NCBI RefSeq assembly: GCF_035319885.1
Contig: NZ_CP141285.1
Coordinates: forward strand, 2,984,001-3,048,000
Origin: Altererythrobacter sp. H2
Lineage (GTDB): Bacteria > Pseudomonadota > Alphaproteobacteria > Sphingomonadales > Sphingomonadaceae
Direction: 5' to 3'
Length of the DNA stretch: 64,000 bases
Both the position numbers and the translations under genes were made by a program. A model generated the notes under the pieces. The model had not been told where the DNA came from and made no database searches. It saw nothing but the letters and a program-made list of their open reading frames with translations. Shown here in pieces: positions 1-8,565 of this stretch (position 1 is its first letter; each line of letters opens with the position of its first letter).

Positions 1-588
1 AATATAGATGCCGGCCCGGATGTCCTTGGTCGGGTATACCGTGCCGACCTGGATGTTGGAGCGGCCGTCGCTGGCGTAGATGTGGCGCAGGTCGTTGGTC
101 GTCGCCGGGTAGATCAGCGCCCCGGGAACCGGGTAGCGGGTCACGCCGCGGCGGAACCCGTGGATCCTGCCGGTCAGCTTCTCCTCGTTGCCTTCACCGA
201 GAAAGTCGATGTTGGCGAGGATACCGCCGGCGCGGCGGTCCTGCCGCTGGTTGCGCACGCTGGCGAGCAGCCAGGCGTTGCCGACCCGGATCTTGATCTG
301 GCTGCCGACCTGGCCGGCCAGTGCAATCGAGGGGTCCTCGTCCGCCATGCATTCGTTGAGGCGTTCCAGATCGAGCGCGATCTGCGAGCCCGAGCCGGCA
401 ATCTCCAGCACCACCCCGATCGGCTTTCCTGCATTGTCGGCCGGGGTTGCGCGGGCCGCACCCGGAGCGGTGCGGGATGCCGGTTCACGCCCGGGTTCAC
501 GGCCCGGTTCACGGCCCGGTTCACGTGGCGTGCTGCCGGCGTGGTCCGCTGCCCGCCGGTCGAAATTGTGGCTACCCATATCGGTCAT
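1..588 (-). CDS. HerA-type DUF87 ATPase, N-terminal part (cut by window edge)
   Basis: The frame is open from an ATG at 588 to base 1, giving 196 codons and no stop, so the C-terminal part lies outside. Residues 1-55 are a low-complexity leader with four REPG repeats. After it comes a small beta-barrel domain resembling the HAS-barrel of HerA-like translocases (GKPIGVVLEIAGSGSQIAL, then QIKIRVGNAWLL and GVTRYPVPGALIYPATTNDL, then IQVGTVYPTKDIRAGIY). In this family that barrel precedes a RecA/FtsK-like motor involved in DNA translocation or end processing. The Walker motifs are not in the window, so the ATPase call is inferred from the barrel alone. An AGGGGA stretch lies about 11 bases before the start. 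Confidence 0.7.
   Translation of the reverse strand, partial: MTDMGSHNFDRRAADHAGSTPREPGREPGREPGREPASRTAPGAARATPADNAGKPIGVVLEIAGSGSQIALDLERLNECMADEDPSIALAGQVGSQIKIRVGNAWLLASVRNQRQDRRAGGILANIDFLGEGNEEKLTGRIHGFRRGVTRYPVPGALIYPATTNDLRHIYASDGRSNIQVGTVYPTKDIRAGIYI
481..528. repeat. Four tandem 12-bp repeats within the HerA-like gene
   Basis: Four consecutive 12-bp units related to CGGTTCACGGCC fill this stretch. On the minus strand they encode REPG four times in the unstructured leader of the HerA-like ATPase. Units differ by one to three bases; the third is closest to consensus. Because the unit is a multiple of three, copy-number change keeps the frame. Confidence 0.85.
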
Positions 589-672
589 GTGCGACCCGTC
601 CCCTGTTCCGATGTGCAGCGGGCGTAGGTCAAAGGCGGTTAAGATCGCGTCAACGCTGGCCCCATCTGCCTG

Positions 673-1425
673 TCAAACAAGGGCAAACAGCCGCCCCGCC
701 ATCCATCCCATGCCAACCGACATCAGCACCGCCAGCAAGCCATAGAGCAGGGCCTGCTGCTGCGAGAAGACCTCGATGAAGCGTTCGAACCCGACCTTGC
801 GCACCTCCACCTCGGCAATTGCGGAGGCGATCACCCGGCCCCGGGTAATGGCAAAGGTTTCAGCGGTGTAGGTTCCGGTCTGGACTGTCGAGGGCAGCGT
901 GATCCGCGCCTGGTAGAGCACCTGTTCGCTGATCTGCACCCCGGCCATGTCCTGCTTGTAGAGGCCTTGCCGGGTGCGCAGGTCGACCAGCCCGGCGGCA
1001 AAGCGCTGCTGCTCTTCGAGCTCCAGCAAGCCGGTCGGCGACAGCTGGATGAATTCGGTGCCCAGTTCGTAAATCGCCGCAGTGCGCTCGTCGACGATCT
1101 CGCTGACCGGAGCGGACGAGGACACCGCAAAGAACGACGGGGCCGAGCGGAAGGCCGTGCTGTCAGCGTTGATCCAGATGCCCGCAACCCGCTGCTTCTC
1201 GCGCACCTGCACGGGCACGGTCGGTCCTTTGAGCACCACCACGATTTCATAATCCTCGCCCGCCCGGCGGCCACCGGGATCGAGAATCGCGCCGAACAGC
1301 AGCAGCTCGGTCCCGGTAAAGCCCTGGCGCACCTGCACTTCGTGCTGCGACACTTCGGGCACCAGGATCGGATCGCGCTGGGCCGACAGCATCAGCAGGG
1401 CAACCAGGAGGAACAGCCGTTTCAC
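673..1425 (-). CDS. TIGR02186 family membrane-anchored protein
   Basis: A 250-residue protein with an N-terminal signal or anchor (MKRLFLLVALLMLSAQ), a mostly beta extracytoplasmic body and one C-terminal transmembrane helix (ALLYGLLAVLMSVGMGWMAG). It matches the alphaproteobacterial TIGR02186 family, commonly found beside a TauE/SafE permease as it is here; its biochemical role is unknown. The start is GTG, overlapping the stop of the upstream permease gene as GTGA, which implies translational coupling and a shared function, possibly as an accessory subunit of the exporter. That partnership is inferred from gene order. Confidence 0.75.
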   Translation of the reverse strand: MKRLFLLVALLMLSAQRDPILVPEVSQHEVQVRQGFTGTELLLFGAILDPGGRRAGEDYEIVVVLKGPTVPVQVREKQRVAGIWINADSTAFRSAPSFFAVSSSAPVSEIVDERTAAIYELGTEFIQLSPTGLLELEEQQRFAAGLVDLRTRQGLYKQDMAGVQISEQVLYQARITLPSTVQTGTYTAETFAITRGRVIASAIAEVEVRKVGFERFIEVFSQQQALLYGLLAVLMSVGMGWMAGRLFALV

Positions 1426-2336
1426 AGGTTGAGCACCGTGAAAATCTCTTCCGGCTGGTAGAACAGCCCGAGGAACATGCGCGCCGCCACCAGCAGCACG
1501 ATGGCCGCCAGCACCAGCCGAAGCAGCTCCGGCTTGGCCTTCTGCGCCAGCTGGGTGCCATATTGCGCCCCGGTGACCGAACCCAACAGCAGCAGCGCCA
1601 CCAGCACCAGATCGACCGCCTTGGTCGTAAGCGCGTGGACCATGGTGGTCGCCATGGTTACGAACAGGATGTTGAACAGCGAGGTGCCGACGACCACGCT
1701 GGCGCTCATGCCCAGGATGTAGAGCATTGCCGGCACCAGAATGAAGCCGCCGCCCACCCCCATCAGCATGGTCAGAATGCCGACCATGACCCCGAGCAGG
1801 ACCGGCGCCAGCGGCGAGATGTAGAGGCCCGAGCGATAGAACCGCCAGCGCATCGGCAGCGCGGCGATCAGCGGATGATGGCGGCGCTTGCGGGCCTGCG
1901 ACGCTTCACTGGTCTGGCGCTTGCGGATGGTGTCGATCGCCTCGCGCAGCATGATGGTGCCGATCGACCCCAGCATCACGACATAGAGTACGCTGATGAC
2001 CACATCGATCTGGCCGACCGACTGGAAGAAACGGAACAGGAGCGAGCCGATCCCCGCGCCGAACACCCCGCCGACGATGGTCAGCCCGCCCATGCGGTAA
2101 TCGACCCCGTTGCGGCGACGGTGCGCAAGCACCCCCGAGACGCTGGCGCCGGTCACCTGAGTAGAGGCAGAAGCAGCCGCAACCGTTGGCGGCACGCCGT
2201 AGAAGATCAGCAAGGGCGTGGTCAGAAACCCGCCGCCGACCCCGAACAGACCCGAAAGAACGCCGGTCAGCGCACCAAGCGCGACGATAACCAGCCCGTT
2301 GACCGAAAGATTGGCAATGGGAAGGTAGACGTCCAT
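1422..2336 (-). CDS. TSUP family permease (TauE/SafE)
   Basis: A 304-residue multi-pass membrane protein. Two homologous halves are visible, each with the glycine-rich helix of the TauE/SafE family: GLFGVGGGFLTTPLLIFYG near residue 30 and LTMLMGVGGGFILVPAMLY near residue 190. A basic cytoplasmic loop (RKRQTSEASQARKRRHH) separates the halves. Members export or import sulfur-containing anions and organic acids; the substrate cannot be read from the sequence. It is followed in a 4-bp overlap by the TIGR02186 gene, so the two form an operon. Confidence 0.88.
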   Translation of the reverse strand: MDVYLPIANLSVNGLVIVALGALTGVLSGLFGVGGGFLTTPLLIFYGVPPTVAAASASTQVTGASVSGVLAHRRRNGVDYRMGGLTIVGGVFGAGIGSLLFRFFQSVGQIDVVISVLYVVMLGSIGTIMLREAIDTIRKRQTSEASQARKRRHHPLIAALPMRWRFYRSGLYISPLAPVLLGVMVGILTMLMGVGGGFILVPAMLYILGMSASVVVGTSLFNILFVTMATTMVHALTTKAVDLVLVALLLLGSVTGAQYGTQLAQKAKPELLRLVLAAIVLLVAARMFLGLFYQPEEIFTVLNL

Positions 2337-2382
2337 CTGCCTGCCCTATCGCAGCATGGCCCGGCGTTAAAGGCGTTGCGGT

Positions 2383-3492
2383 TCAGAAACCGGTCGATAG
2401 CGTCACGGCCAGCCCCGAACCGGGCGCGGCATCGCCCGCCACCCGCAGGCGATAATCCAGCGCGACCCGCGCCGGGACCGGGCCCAGGGTCAGGTCCACT
2501 TGCGCGGTCGGCCCGACATCGAGCCGGGCAGCGCCTTTCTGGGCACCGCCCCATGCCCCGGCCCCGGCCCGCACCGCGCCGAGATCGAACCGGGCGAGCG
2601 GAGCCGTCACCCGCACCTGCCCGTCTGCGAATGCAGTGGCATCCTTGCCGCCGACATAGCCGGCCTGGGCATAGGCTTCTGCCTGCACCGCGCGCGGCAG
2701 CCCGAGCGGGGCCAGTTCGGTGACCGCCAGCACGGCCGGACGGATGCCGGGCCGCCCGCCCTGCTCACGCAGCCTGCCTTCCCCCAGCAGCGCCAGAGGC
2801 ACTTTCGGAAAGGGCCGCAGCGACAGGCCCATGGCGGCCTCCCGATCGCCCGGGCTCCGGCCCAGGTCGCGCAAGGCCCCGCTCAATCTCAGATAGGCTG
2901 CCGGTTCTCGCCGGCTTCCCGGGGCCAGCCGGTAGCGCAGCACACCGCCCGCCTGGCTGGCCCCATAGGAGGAGGGCTGGAGACCGCTGCCGGTCCCTCC
3001 ACTCGCCCCCTGCCGAACCAGCAGCCAGCCGGAGAAGGACCAGCGGTCCACTCCGGCGGGAGGAACAGACTGGGGCGGTGCAAACGCGGCGGCTCGCGCC
3101 GCCATGGCAGGAACAGTGCGCGGCGCAGCGGGCCCTTCGCCCAGCGCCGCCAGCCACATCAGCTGGTGGGCACTGCTCGCGTCGATCGGCGGGCCGCGCG
3201 AGGCGAGCGCACCGGCCTCGAAAATCTCGAAGGGGGCGGCGGCCATCGGGGGCGGAGACAGCTGCGTGCGGGGCGGCGGAGGCGGTTTCACGGCCTCAAC
3301 CGATTGCGGCACGTTCTGCGCCGGGGCCGACCTGTCCGCCAAGGCGGCTTCTCCGGCGAGCACACGCGGCAGAGGCGGAAGGGCCAGCGGAAAGGGCGAT
3401 TGCCACAGCAAGGCACGCCCCGCCAGCCACAGCGCAAGGATACCGCCGAGCACTGCAAGCGGCTGGCCGGTCCGCCCGGTCAGCACGGTCAT
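2383..3492 (-). CDS. NfrA-like (N4 adsorption protein A) C-terminal-domain protein
   Basis: A 369-residue protein. Residues 10-30 form a signal or anchor helix, followed by a proline-rich segment (PPPPPRTQLSPPP) and then a C-terminal region of about 200 residues of alternating strands ending in GLAVTLSTGF, as expected of an outer-membrane or periplasmic beta domain. Passages such as PLALLGEGRL and AYAQAGYVGGKDATAFADG resemble the C-terminal domain of phage N4 adsorption protein A (NfrA). The much larger TPR portion of enterobacterial NfrA is absent. It overlaps the upstream NfrB-like glycosyltransferase gene by ATGA. Role as an export partner for the glycan made by that enzyme is inferred from this pairing. 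Confidence 0.6.
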   Translation of the reverse strand: MTVLTGRTGQPLAVLGGILALWLAGRALLWQSPFPLALPPLPRVLAGEAALADRSAPAQNVPQSVEAVKPPPPPRTQLSPPPMAAAPFEIFEAGALASRGPPIDASSAHQLMWLAALGEGPAAPRTVPAMAARAAAFAPPQSVPPAGVDRWSFSGWLLVRQGASGGTGSGLQPSSYGASQAGGVLRYRLAPGSRREPAAYLRLSGALRDLGRSPGDREAAMGLSLRPFPKVPLALLGEGRLREQGGRPGIRPAVLAVTELAPLGLPRAVQAEAYAQAGYVGGKDATAFADGQVRVTAPLARFDLGAVRAGAGAWGGAQKGAARLDVGPTAQVDLTLGPVPARVALDYRLRVAGDAAPGSGLAVTLSTGF

Positions 3493-4892
3493 GCGCGGGC
3501 CTCCACAAGTCCGCCCGCTGCGGGATGATCGCTATGCTCGGTCTTGTCCCACTTCACCGGCGCCCCGGCGAGCGTGCGGACATAGCCGAGCAAAGCGCGG
3601 CGGCCGGCCATGATTGCGATCACGTTGGCCACCGGGATCCGCAGCACGGCGCGAAAACCCTCCCGCGCTCCGTGTTCGCGTGCGGTGAAGGCGAAGCGCA
3701 TCGCGATGCGCCACAACAGGCTGGCCAGGTTGAGCCACAGCACTGTTTCCAGCAGGGGCGAGATCACGAGCGGCTGCGCCAGGCCGGTGAGCGAAATGGC
3801 CCAGATCACGCCCGAGATCACCAGCAGGAGGTAAGCCAGAGCCAGCACCAGCGCGGTGAACGGGCCGCGCCGGTCACGGATCCGCATCCAGATATCGCCC
3901 GGATGGGTGCGCCAGCCAAGTCGGTCCCACCCCTGAAAGGCGATGCCGTGAATCCACCGGGTCTTCTGCCGGACGGCCTGATCGAGCCGGGAGGGGAAAT
4001 AGGCCCGTGTCCCGATCAACCGGCCATCGGGTGTGCGGGCACGCAGGAAGCGCGACCGCCCCCCTTGGGCGGCCACCACCAGCCCGAGTTCGTAATCCTC
4101 GGTCAGGCACTCAGCGGCGAAGGGCCCGTCGGTCGCACGGACGCGGGGCATGCGGGCCAGAGCGCCCCGCGAAATCGCGCATCCCACCCCGGCGAGCGGC
4201 ACCCCGACGCCCAGCGCATCGCGCACCACCAGAGCCTTGCCATGCTGCTCTGCAAACTCTTCCACGTAGTGGCTGCCGATCCAGCGTGAGTGCGGCTGCG
4301 GCAAGGCGATCACCGGCAGCTGGACCATGTCCGCCCCGTCGATCGCCCGGTCCAGCAGAGCCAGCGCGGCCGGATCGACCATGTCTTCGGCATCATGCAT
4401 CAGGACCATGCGGAAGGGCACACCCTGTCGCCGCTCATCCAGTTCCAGCGCGCGATAGAGCCGGTTGAGGCAGTCCGCCTTGGTGGTCGGCCCGTGCTGG
4501 TTGTGGATCACGATCCTCAGCCGGCGATCGCCGCATCCCGCCAGCAGCGCCGCTTCGAGGGTGGCCGCGTCGTTGCCGTAGCAGCCGAGATAGACCCGCA
4601 GGTCGTCCTGCGGCCAGACGCGCAGCATATGACGCAGGGTAGCGCCGATGACCCGTGGTTCATCCCACGCCGGAATGAACACGGCTGCTCTGCCCTTCAG
4701 CGGGTCACAGCCTGTCATGTCAGCAGATGGCCACACGTCCTGCGCCCGCCTGGTCAGCCGAAGCCATATCCAGGCCAGATCGACTGAAAAGTCGTCCACG
4801 GCTCCGGCAAGAAAGAAGATGGCCGCGAACAGCAGCAATTCGTGCTGGACCAGCGCCAGCCACTGTAATGCCGTGAAACCAAAGAGTTCCAA
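3489..4892 (-). CDS. NfrB-like family 2 glycosyltransferase
   Basis: A membrane-bound GT-A glycosyltransferase of about 467 residues. An N-terminal helix (LLLFAAIFFLAGAVDDF) precedes the catalytic domain: VFIPAWDEPRVIGATL, the metal-binding region LMHDAEDMVDP (DXD-like), the acceptor region TEDYELG, and the QxxRW-like motif RQKTRWIHG. Helices follow (FTALVLALAYLLLVISGVIWA and others). The order matches NfrB of Escherichia coli, whose N4 receptor function depends on surface glycan synthesis. I place the start at a TTG at 4892 with AGGGGG upstream; longer versions would run into nhaA on the other strand. It is coupled to the NfrA-like gene. Confidence 0.8.
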   Translation of the reverse strand: MELFGFTALQWLALVQHELLLFAAIFFLAGAVDDFSVDLAWIWLRLTRRAQDVWPSADMTGCDPLKGRAAVFIPAWDEPRVIGATLRHMLRVWPQDDLRVYLGCYGNDAATLEAALLAGCGDRRLRIVIHNQHGPTTKADCLNRLYRALELDERRQGVPFRMVLMHDAEDMVDPAALALLDRAIDGADMVQLPVIALPQPHSRWIGSHYVEEFAEQHGKALVVRDALGVGVPLAGVGCAISRGALARMPRVRATDGPFAAECLTEDYELGLVVAAQGGRSRFLRARTPDGRLIGTRAYFPSRLDQAVRQKTRWIHGIAFQGWDRLGWRTHPGDIWMRIRDRRGPFTALVLALAYLLLVISGVIWAISLTGLAQPLVISPLLETVLWLNLASLLWRIAMRFAFTAREHGAREGFRAVLRIPVANVIAIMAGRRALLGYVRTLAGAPVKWDKTEHSDHPAAGGLVEARA

Positions 4893-4970
4893 GCCGCGAC
4901 CCCCTGCTGACTTGGTAAACCGGCATGGGCAGAGTTGCAACGCGCAAACTTTTGCGGAAGAGGGGCGGCA

Positions 4971-6191
4971 ATGGCTCAGGATAACAGACCGCTTCGCGCT
5001 TTCTTCGCTCCGGTACGGGCACTGTTCGTCGGCGACGCCTCGGCAGGTGTGCTGCTGATCGTGGTTGCCGCGATGGCGATGATCGCTGCCAACTCCGCGC
5101 TGGCGCAGGACTACCACTACCTGTTCAACGGCGAACTGGGCTGGACGCCGATTCCCAAGCTCGACACGCTGCACCTGTGGATCAACGACGGGCTGATGGC
5201 GGTTTTCTTCTTCGTCGTCGGTCTGGAAGTGAAGCGTGAGTGGATCGAGGGCCAGCTATCCTCGGCTGAACAGCGCCGCCTGCCGATCCTTGCCGCGGTG
5301 GCGGGCATGGCTGTCCCGGCTGTGGTCTACCTCTTTTTTGTCCAGAGCGGGCCGGACCGGCTGGTCCAGGGCTGGGCGATCCCGGCGGCGACTGACATCG
5401 CCTTTGCGATGGGTGTCCTCGGCCTGCTGGGCAATCGCGTTCCGGCCTCGCTGCGGCTGTTCCTGCTGACGGTGGCGATTGTTGACGATATCGGCGCCGT
5501 GATGGTGATTGCGCTGTTCTACACCGCCGGGATCAAGCTGGTCTGGCTGGTGGCGGCGCTGGTGGTGGTCGCGGTCATGTTCGGGCTCAACCGGATGCGG
5601 GTGGGCAGCGTGGCGCCGTTCATCCTGCTGGCGCTGGTGCTGTGGTACTTCGTGCTCAATTCCGGCATCCACGCCACCATTGCGGGCGTAGTTGCTGCGC
5701 TCACCATCCCGATGGTCGGCAAGAACGATGACACCATGCTCGAACGGCTCGAGCACGGGCTGGCCCCGTGGAGCGCCTATCTGGTGGTGCCGATTTTCGG
5801 TTTCGCCAATGCCGGGGTCAACCTATCCGGTCTGGGTATTGAGGGCGTGCTAGCCCCGCTCCCGATCGCGATTGCTGCCGGCCTGTTCCTGGGCAAGCAG
5901 ATCGGCATCTTCAGCGCCATCTGGGTGGCCGACCGGATCGGCTTCGCCAAGAGGCCTTATGGCGCGCGCTGGCCCGAAATCTGGGGCGTGACCGTGCTGT
6001 GCGGGATCGGCTTCACCATGTCGCTGTTCATCGGCGAACTGGCCTTCCCCGGCTACCGCGAACTGATCGACGAGGCCAAGATCGGTATTCTGGGCGGGTC
6101 GCTGCTTTCCGCAATCGTCGGATACACCGTCCTCCGGCTTGCGACCGATCCGGCGCGCAAGCCGGACGCGGAAGAACCGGCGCCGAACTGA
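4971..6191 (+). CDS. nhaA: Na+/H+ antiporter NhaA
   Basis: A 406-residue inner-membrane antiporter that exchanges cytoplasmic Na+ for periplasmic H+ in pH and sodium homeostasis. Family hallmarks are ASAGVLLIVVAAMAMIAANS in the first helix, PAATDIAFAMG (the conserved aspartate of helix IV) and the paired aspartates of the transport site in VAIVDDIGAV. Length is close to the 388 residues of Escherichia coli NhaA. The ATG at 4971 follows GAGGGG at a suitable distance; an upstream in-frame start at 4935 lacks this support. The gene stands alone, divergent from the NfrAB-like pair and convergent with gloA. Confidence 0.95.
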   Translation: MAQDNRPLRAFFAPVRALFVGDASAGVLLIVVAAMAMIAANSALAQDYHYLFNGELGWTPIPKLDTLHLWINDGLMAVFFFVVGLEVKREWIEGQLSSAEQRRLPILAAVAGMAVPAVVYLFFVQSGPDRLVQGWAIPAATDIAFAMGVLGLLGNRVPASLRLFLLTVAIVDDIGAVMVIALFYTAGIKLVWLVAALVVVAVMFGLNRMRVGSVAPFILLALVLWYFVLNSGIHATIAGVVAALTIPMVGKNDDTMLERLEHGLAPWSAYLVVPIFGFANAGVNLSGLGIEGVLAPLPIAIAAGLFLGKQIGIFSAIWVADRIGFAKRPYGARWPEIWGVTVLCGIGFTMSLFIGELAFPGYRELIDEAKIGILGGSLLSAIVGYTVLRLATDPARKPDAEEPAPN

Positions 6192-6203
6192 GCGCCCCCG
6201 TCT

Positions 6204-6641
6204 TTACCAGGTGCCGGTGTTTTCCATGCTGGCCCAGGGCTCCTGGGGCGGCAGGTGGCCCTCCTGCAGCAGTTCCACTGAAATGCCATCGGGCGACTTG
6301 ACGAAGGCCATGTGCCCGTCCCGCGGCGGGCGGTGGATCGTGTGGCCGGCTTCCTGCAGCCGCTGGCAGGTCGCATAGATGTCATCGACCCGGTAGGCCA
6401 GGTGCCCGAAGTTCCGCCCCGCGCCATAGGTTTCGCCCGGGCTGCCGTGTTCGGGCGGCCAGTTGTAGGTCAGTTCCACCTCGGCCAGCCCTTCCTGCCC
6501 CGGAGCGGCCAGGAAGATCAGGGTAAATCGCCCCGCCGCGACCTCGAACCGGCGGACTTCTTCCAGCCCGATCAGCTTGAAGAAGGCGACCGTCGCCTCG
6601 GGATCGGTCACCCGGATCATGCTGTGGAGATATTTGACCAT
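6204..6641 (-). CDS. gloA: Glyoxalase I (lactoylglutathione lyase)
   Basis: A 145-residue VOC-superfamily protein that isomerises the hemithioacetal of methylglyoxal and glutathione to S-lactoylglutathione in the cytosol. The four metal ligands expected from Escherichia coli GloA line up with H6, E56, H80 and E123 (in KYLHS, AEVELTYN, FGHLAYRV and ISVELLQ). The pattern SPDGISVELLQ near the C-terminus is typical. It is monocistronic, ending 12 bp from the convergent nhaA. Confidence 0.93.
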   Translation of the reverse strand: MVKYLHSMIRVTDPEATVAFFKLIGLEEVRRFEVAAGRFTLIFLAAPGQEGLAEVELTYNWPPEHGSPGETYGAGRNFGHLAYRVDDIYATCQRLQEAGHTIHRPPRDGHMAFVKSPDGISVELLQEGHLPPQEPWASMENTGTW

Positions 6642-6718
6642 AAGGCGCCTCGTTCAAAAACAGTTCATCGACCATATTGCACATTTCATCGCATCGGCAC
6701 GATGTTGAGGGGGATGCA

Positions 6719-7474
6719 ATGACCGAAGAAACTGTGGCGGATACCGACGCGGGATGGAAGCCCTTCATGAAGGACCCGGGAACCCGGCGCTGGTTCGGCA
6801 CTGCCGCCATCCTCGCCGTGGGGCTGGTGGCGGGCGGTTACCTGCTGGGTAACGGATTGGTCCGGGCCAAGGATGCGGATCGTTCGGTCACAGTACGCGG
6901 GCTGGCCGAGCGCGACGTTACTGCCGATCTGGCTACCTGGACAATCTCGTACTCGTCCTCCTCGACCGACCTGGCCGCTGCCCAGGCGAAAGTGCGCGAG
7001 GATACGGCGGCGATCGAGACCTTTTTCGCCGGGCTCGGATTCCCGGAGGATACGCTGCAGCCGACCGGTGCCAACGTGACCAGCTTCACCAATGAAGGCC
7101 TGACGACGTTCACCGTGCGCCAGCGGCTGGCGCTGCGTACCAACGACGTGGAGAAGGCACAGAAGGCAGTGGCGCGGCAATTCGACCTGGTGAACCGCGG
7201 CGTGTTCCTGGAAGAAGGCTCGGCCATGGCCTACACCTTTACCAGGCTGAACGACATCAAACCGGAAATGGTGGCCGAGGCGACCAGGGATGCCCGTGCT
7301 TCTGCCGAACAGTTCGCCAATGACAGCGGCGCGAACGTCGGCGCCATCAAGGAAGCGACCCAGGGCTATTTCACCATCGAAGGGCGGGACGGTGATGCGG
7401 GCGGCTGGGGCGTGAGCGATTCGCCGTTCAAGAAAGTCCGCGTGGTGACCACCGTCACCTTCCTGATTGACTGA
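6719..7474 (+). CDS. SIMPL domain (DUF541) protein, membrane-anchored
   Basis: A 251-residue protein with a short cytoplasmic head, one transmembrane helix (AAILAVGLVAGGYLLGNGLV) and a periplasmic SIMPL/DUF541 domain. The signature opening VTVRGLAERDVTADLATW and the closing VRVVTTVTFLID identify the family. Bacterial members such as YggE are linked to oxidative and envelope stress, but the biochemical activity is unknown. The ATG at 6719 has GAGGGGGA just upstream; an earlier in-frame start at 6677 lacks such a site. Not in an obvious operon. Confidence 0.85.
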   Translation: MTEETVADTDAGWKPFMKDPGTRRWFGTAAILAVGLVAGGYLLGNGLVRAKDADRSVTVRGLAERDVTADLATWTISYSSSSTDLAAAQAKVREDTAAIETFFAGLGFPEDTLQPTGANVTSFTNEGLTTFTVRQRLALRTNDVEKAQKAVARQFDLVNRGVFLEEGSAMAYTFTRLNDIKPEMVAEATRDARASAEQFANDSGANVGAIKEATQGYFTIEGRDGDAGGWGVSDSPFKKVRVVTTVTFLID

Positions 7475-7506
7475 GCGGCCCGAGCAATACGCACTCTGCA
7501 CAGAAA

Positions 7507-7538
7507 AGGCCCGCCCTGCCGGATGGCGAGGCGGGCCT
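7507..7538 (-). terminator. Intrinsic terminator downstream of the TorF porin gene
   Basis: A perfect 9-bp stem (AGGCCCGCC with GGCGGGCCT, 14-base loop) lies 23 bp beyond the porin stop. In the minus direction it is followed by TTTCTGTG, a short uridine tract. Confidence 0.7.
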
Positions 7539-7561
7539 GAATGTACCGGTTTCCGGCTGGC

Positions 7562-8299
7562 TTACATGCTGTAGGACAGCGTGAAGAAGAGGCCGGGGTC
7601 GGTGAAGTTCTCGATGCTGGGCCCCTGGGTATCGACGTAGTTGACGCCCAGGCTCAGGCTGTCGGTCACCGCGTAGGAAGCGCCCACACCCCAGTCGATC
7701 GAGGTTCCGTCAGCCGTGGTGGCGAAAACGCCATCGGTGTACCCGAGGTGCGCTGTAAGGGTGACGGGCGTGTTGGGAACGCCAAGCTCGAAATCGGTGT
7801 AGAGGTAGAGGTTGTCCTCGTCACCGAGCGAGGCCTGATCCCACGAATAGCCGATCCCGACGGTCGCGCCGACCGGGCCGATGGTGGTGCCGATCGAGGC
7901 GAGCGCCTCGAAATAGTCGGTGTCGGCACCGGTGTCCTCGGTCGGGTACATGTAATAGAGCAGGCCGACATCGACGCTGACGCCTTCGGCGACATCACCG
8001 GCCCAGCCGCCATAAACGTCGAGCTCCATTTCGCCGAAACCCGCATCGGCATCGATGGTCGATGCCCAGGTGCCGACGTAGAAACCGCTTGAGTGTGCAA
8101 GGTCGATCCCGCCCTGCAGGGCAATGTCACCGCCCGAGAACGAAACCCCGCGGAAGCGGTAGTCACTGACGAGAGCTACGTTGCCGGAGAGCGTCAGCTC
8201 TTCCTCGGCCTCGGCTTCATCCTGCGCGAAAGCAGGGGCTGCAAATACGGAAAGTGCGAAAACTGATGCGGCTGCGAGGCCGCGGATGGACGTGAGCAT
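7562..8299 (-). CDS. TorF family putative outer-membrane porin
   Basis: A 245-residue precursor. The signal peptide (GLAAASVFALSVFAAPAFA) is followed by an acidic linker and then the TorF/TIGR02001 opening LTLSGNVALVSDYRFRGVS. The remainder is amphipathic strands ending in GLFFTLSYSM, with the terminal hydrophobic pattern of outer-membrane beta-barrels. Members are annotated as putative porins; substrate is not known. The ATG at 8299 is preceded by AAGGAAG. The leader region holds a 7-bp hairpin (arms at 8331-8337 and 8351-8357). The gene is monocistronic with its own terminator. Confidence 0.85.
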   Translation of the reverse strand: MLTSIRGLAAASVFALSVFAAPAFAQDEAEAEEELTLSGNVALVSDYRFRGVSFSGGDIALQGGIDLAHSSGFYVGTWASTIDADAGFGEMELDVYGGWAGDVAEGVSVDVGLLYYMYPTEDTGADTDYFEALASIGTTIGPVGATVGIGYSWDQASLGDEDNLYLYTDFELGVPNTPVTLTAHLGYTDGVFATTADGTSIDWGVGASYAVTDSLSLGVNYVDTQGPSIENFTDPGLFFTLSYSM

Positions 8300-8565
8300 G
8301 ACAAACTTCCTTGCGTTTGTGGTGTTGCTTCGTCCCGCCTGCTGAAGAACCGGGACGCCTCGTTTGATGTGCGCCCTCTGATTTATCTGAAACGTTCGTG
8401 CCGATTCTTGCTGCGGCGCACAAGGAAAATTGCGGGTGCAGCTATTTCGTCGCACCCGGTGTGTCCTTTTCGCACCAGCCGCCATTCTGAGGCAGCGCAC
8501 ATTTGTTGCCGTAGGGTGCGCGCTCGCCTAAAGCGCCGACACATCAAAGCTGTCCGCACCAGATC

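Noticed and set aside
481-528. CRISPR-like repeats
   Set aside because: Units are 12 bp, contiguous with no spacers, and coding.
4893-5174. N-terminal extension of the NfrB-like gene to 5174
   Set aside because: It would cross the nhaA start on the other strand; the TTG at 4892 has a good ribosome-binding site and starts the family-like sequence.
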